From: Kalaharituber pfeilii
Lineage: Eukaryota; Ascomycota; Pezizomycetes; Pezizales; Pezizaceae
Direction of reading: 5' to 3'
DNA length: 64,000 nt
Assembly: GCA_015179045.1 (NCBI GenBank)
Contig: WHUZ01000046.1
Location: forward strand, 248,001 to 312,000
The notes under the pieces were generated by a model. It made no database searches. It was not told the origin of the DNA and worked only from the letters and a program-made list of their open reading frames with translations. This document shows, one piece after another, positions 63,048 through 64,000 of the stretch; position 1 is the stretch's first letter; each line of letters starts with the position of its first letter. Position numbers and translations under genes: made by a program.

Positions 63048-63090
63048 GATATATTTTTTTTAAAAAAAAAATAAATAAAAAAAAAAAAAA
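63048..63090 (+). mobile_element. Minimal LINE-A insertion (43 bp, tail only)
   Basis: GATATA, T7-8, then A-rich tail to 63090. Only the last GATAT of the LINE-A end is present, without the hairpin. Perfect 11-bp target duplication TCCTTCATAGT at 63037-63047 and 63091-63101. Confidence 0.8.
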
Positions 63091-63262
63091 TCCTTCATAG
63101 TACATAGACAATTCTTTTCTCGTGGTTTTGTTGTTGTGTCAATTAATCTGACCGGTTATGTGAGCAAGCCTACGACTCTTATGAAGTGTTCATGAGTTGG
63201 GAGTTGAATTGTCTATTGAATCGAGGAGGGTCATATATAGACGAACATCAACGTGCCGACTG

Positions 63263-63306
63263 GTCCCTGCCATAGGCTTGTAGCTTGTATGCGGGGTTAT
63301 GTGAAC

Positions 63307-63337
<31 letters not shown>
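63263..63337 (+). mobile_element. LINE-B tail-only insertion (~75 bp)
   Basis: GTCCCTGCCATAGGCTTGTA ... GTATGCGGGGTTATGTGAACC plus ~30 A. Flanks TGCCGACTGG and GGCCGAGTGA are only weakly alike, so the duplication has decayed or is shorter. Confidence 0.75.
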
Positions 63338-63339
<2 letters not shown>

Positions 63340-64000
63340 TGGCCGAGTGAGCATTGAATATGAGCGGAAATACCAAAGCATTCCGGGGAGTAGAAATTTC
63401 AATTTTCACGAAATACAAACGAAACATTTCGAATGCGAGAAAAAAACATTTCCTAAGCAATAAAATAAAAGTATTTCCAAAGAATGGCAACAGACACGGA
63501 AATCGACAGCTACCAAATTCACGTTGTATATTCCAACACTAAGTATAAGTATAGCTTTGCTTCCAATATCATCAATCCCCGTCTTGAAACTTGCATCCAC
63601 AAAAGCCCTGTCATTCTCTTCAGGAGGAGCATCCGCACCACGGCCTCCGTGGCACCACAACAGGCCGTCTATAGATAACAGTTGGTTGGAGCGGGATACA
63701 AACAATCGAAACCACCCCCTTGAGTAATTCAACCTAGCATGTTTGCATCCACAATATGTTCCGAAGAGCCTCCATAACGTAAGCTCTCAGTGTTATATAC
63801 TGTCTTGTAGCTATGAGTACCACTACATATCATTCAGTTAAATGGCCCATGTGAGAACAGGCTTGAGTATAAAGACTGAGTGAGGCAGCAACGGATAAAG
63901 CAGTCATCGCAAGCTGGTACCTTCAAGAATGCTGGTGCTTAGAAGGTTTGCAGAGAGCTTGCCCCGATGAGGAAGACATTATGTATCTAAATATTTTTTT
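63340..64000. other. Window end, no supported gene
   Basis: Overlapping short frames at 63406-63732 on both strands have no recognisable content. Confidence 0.35.

Noticed and set aside
2177..63337. Short hairpin-plus-poly(A) units as SINEs or CRISPR-like repeats
   Set aside because: They are dispersed, individually flanked by unrelated target duplications, have no Pol III A/B boxes, and match LINE 3' ends; no regular array or spacers exist.

Overview
The window is nuclear DNA of a filamentous fungus, most likely an ascomycete. Support comes from genes with 45-75 nt introns carrying GTRNGT donors and CTAAC-like branch sites, two intron-containing tRNA-Lys genes, a TPR-CHAT protein typical of filamentous fungi, and abundant Tad1-like LINEs with APE endonuclease, RT and RNase H. 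A truffle-like or other repeat-rich Pezizomycete is only a guess. Genes are sparse and mobile DNA dominates.

Layout: 0-8 kb holds a small gene with gasdermin-like features (minus strand, 1.1-1.8 kb) and, divergently, a 1454-residue TPR/CHAT caspase-like protease gene. From 8 to 13.4 kb come LINE debris, tRNA-Lys(CTT), tRNA-Lys(TTT) and a TIR transposon with a small helical DNA-binding-like ORF. From 15 to 22.5 kb there are two small TATA-preceded genes and one doubtful spliced gene. From 20.7 to 26.2 kb lies a field of 5'-truncated LINEs. From 28.4 to 32.3 kb there is a nearly complete LINE (family A) nested in an older LINE-B tail. From 34 to 37.3 kb are a hypothetical gene and a multi-exon membrane-protein gene with LINE insertions at its stop and just before its start. 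From 37 to 52 kb are scattered LINE tails, a hAT-type MITE, a candidate solo LTR, microsatellites and GC-rich DNA without convincing genes. From 52.7 to 60.4 kb are a Tc1/mariner-type MITE, a broken copia element with three zinc knuckles, and a long inverted-repeat element carrying a solo LTR. From 60.8 kb to the end are two in-frame minisatellites and further LINE tails.

Two LINE families are recognised from their 3' ends. Family A ends in a hairpin (CTCGC ... GCGAG enclosing GCCC-N3-GGGC), then TAATGATATA and poly(A). Family B ends in CCCTGC ... GCGGGG, then TTAYGTGA and poly(A). Most copies are extreme 5' truncations, many only 43-80 bp, with target-site duplications (TSDs) of 7-17 bp that I could read directly. 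The family A hairpin shows compensatory changes between copies, suggesting the RNA structure is what the element's reverse transcriptase recognises.

The most interesting functional hypothesis is the protease/gasdermin-like pair at 1.1-8.1 kb, which would fit a fungal regulated-cell-death module. The LINE tail biology is the best-supported structural observation.
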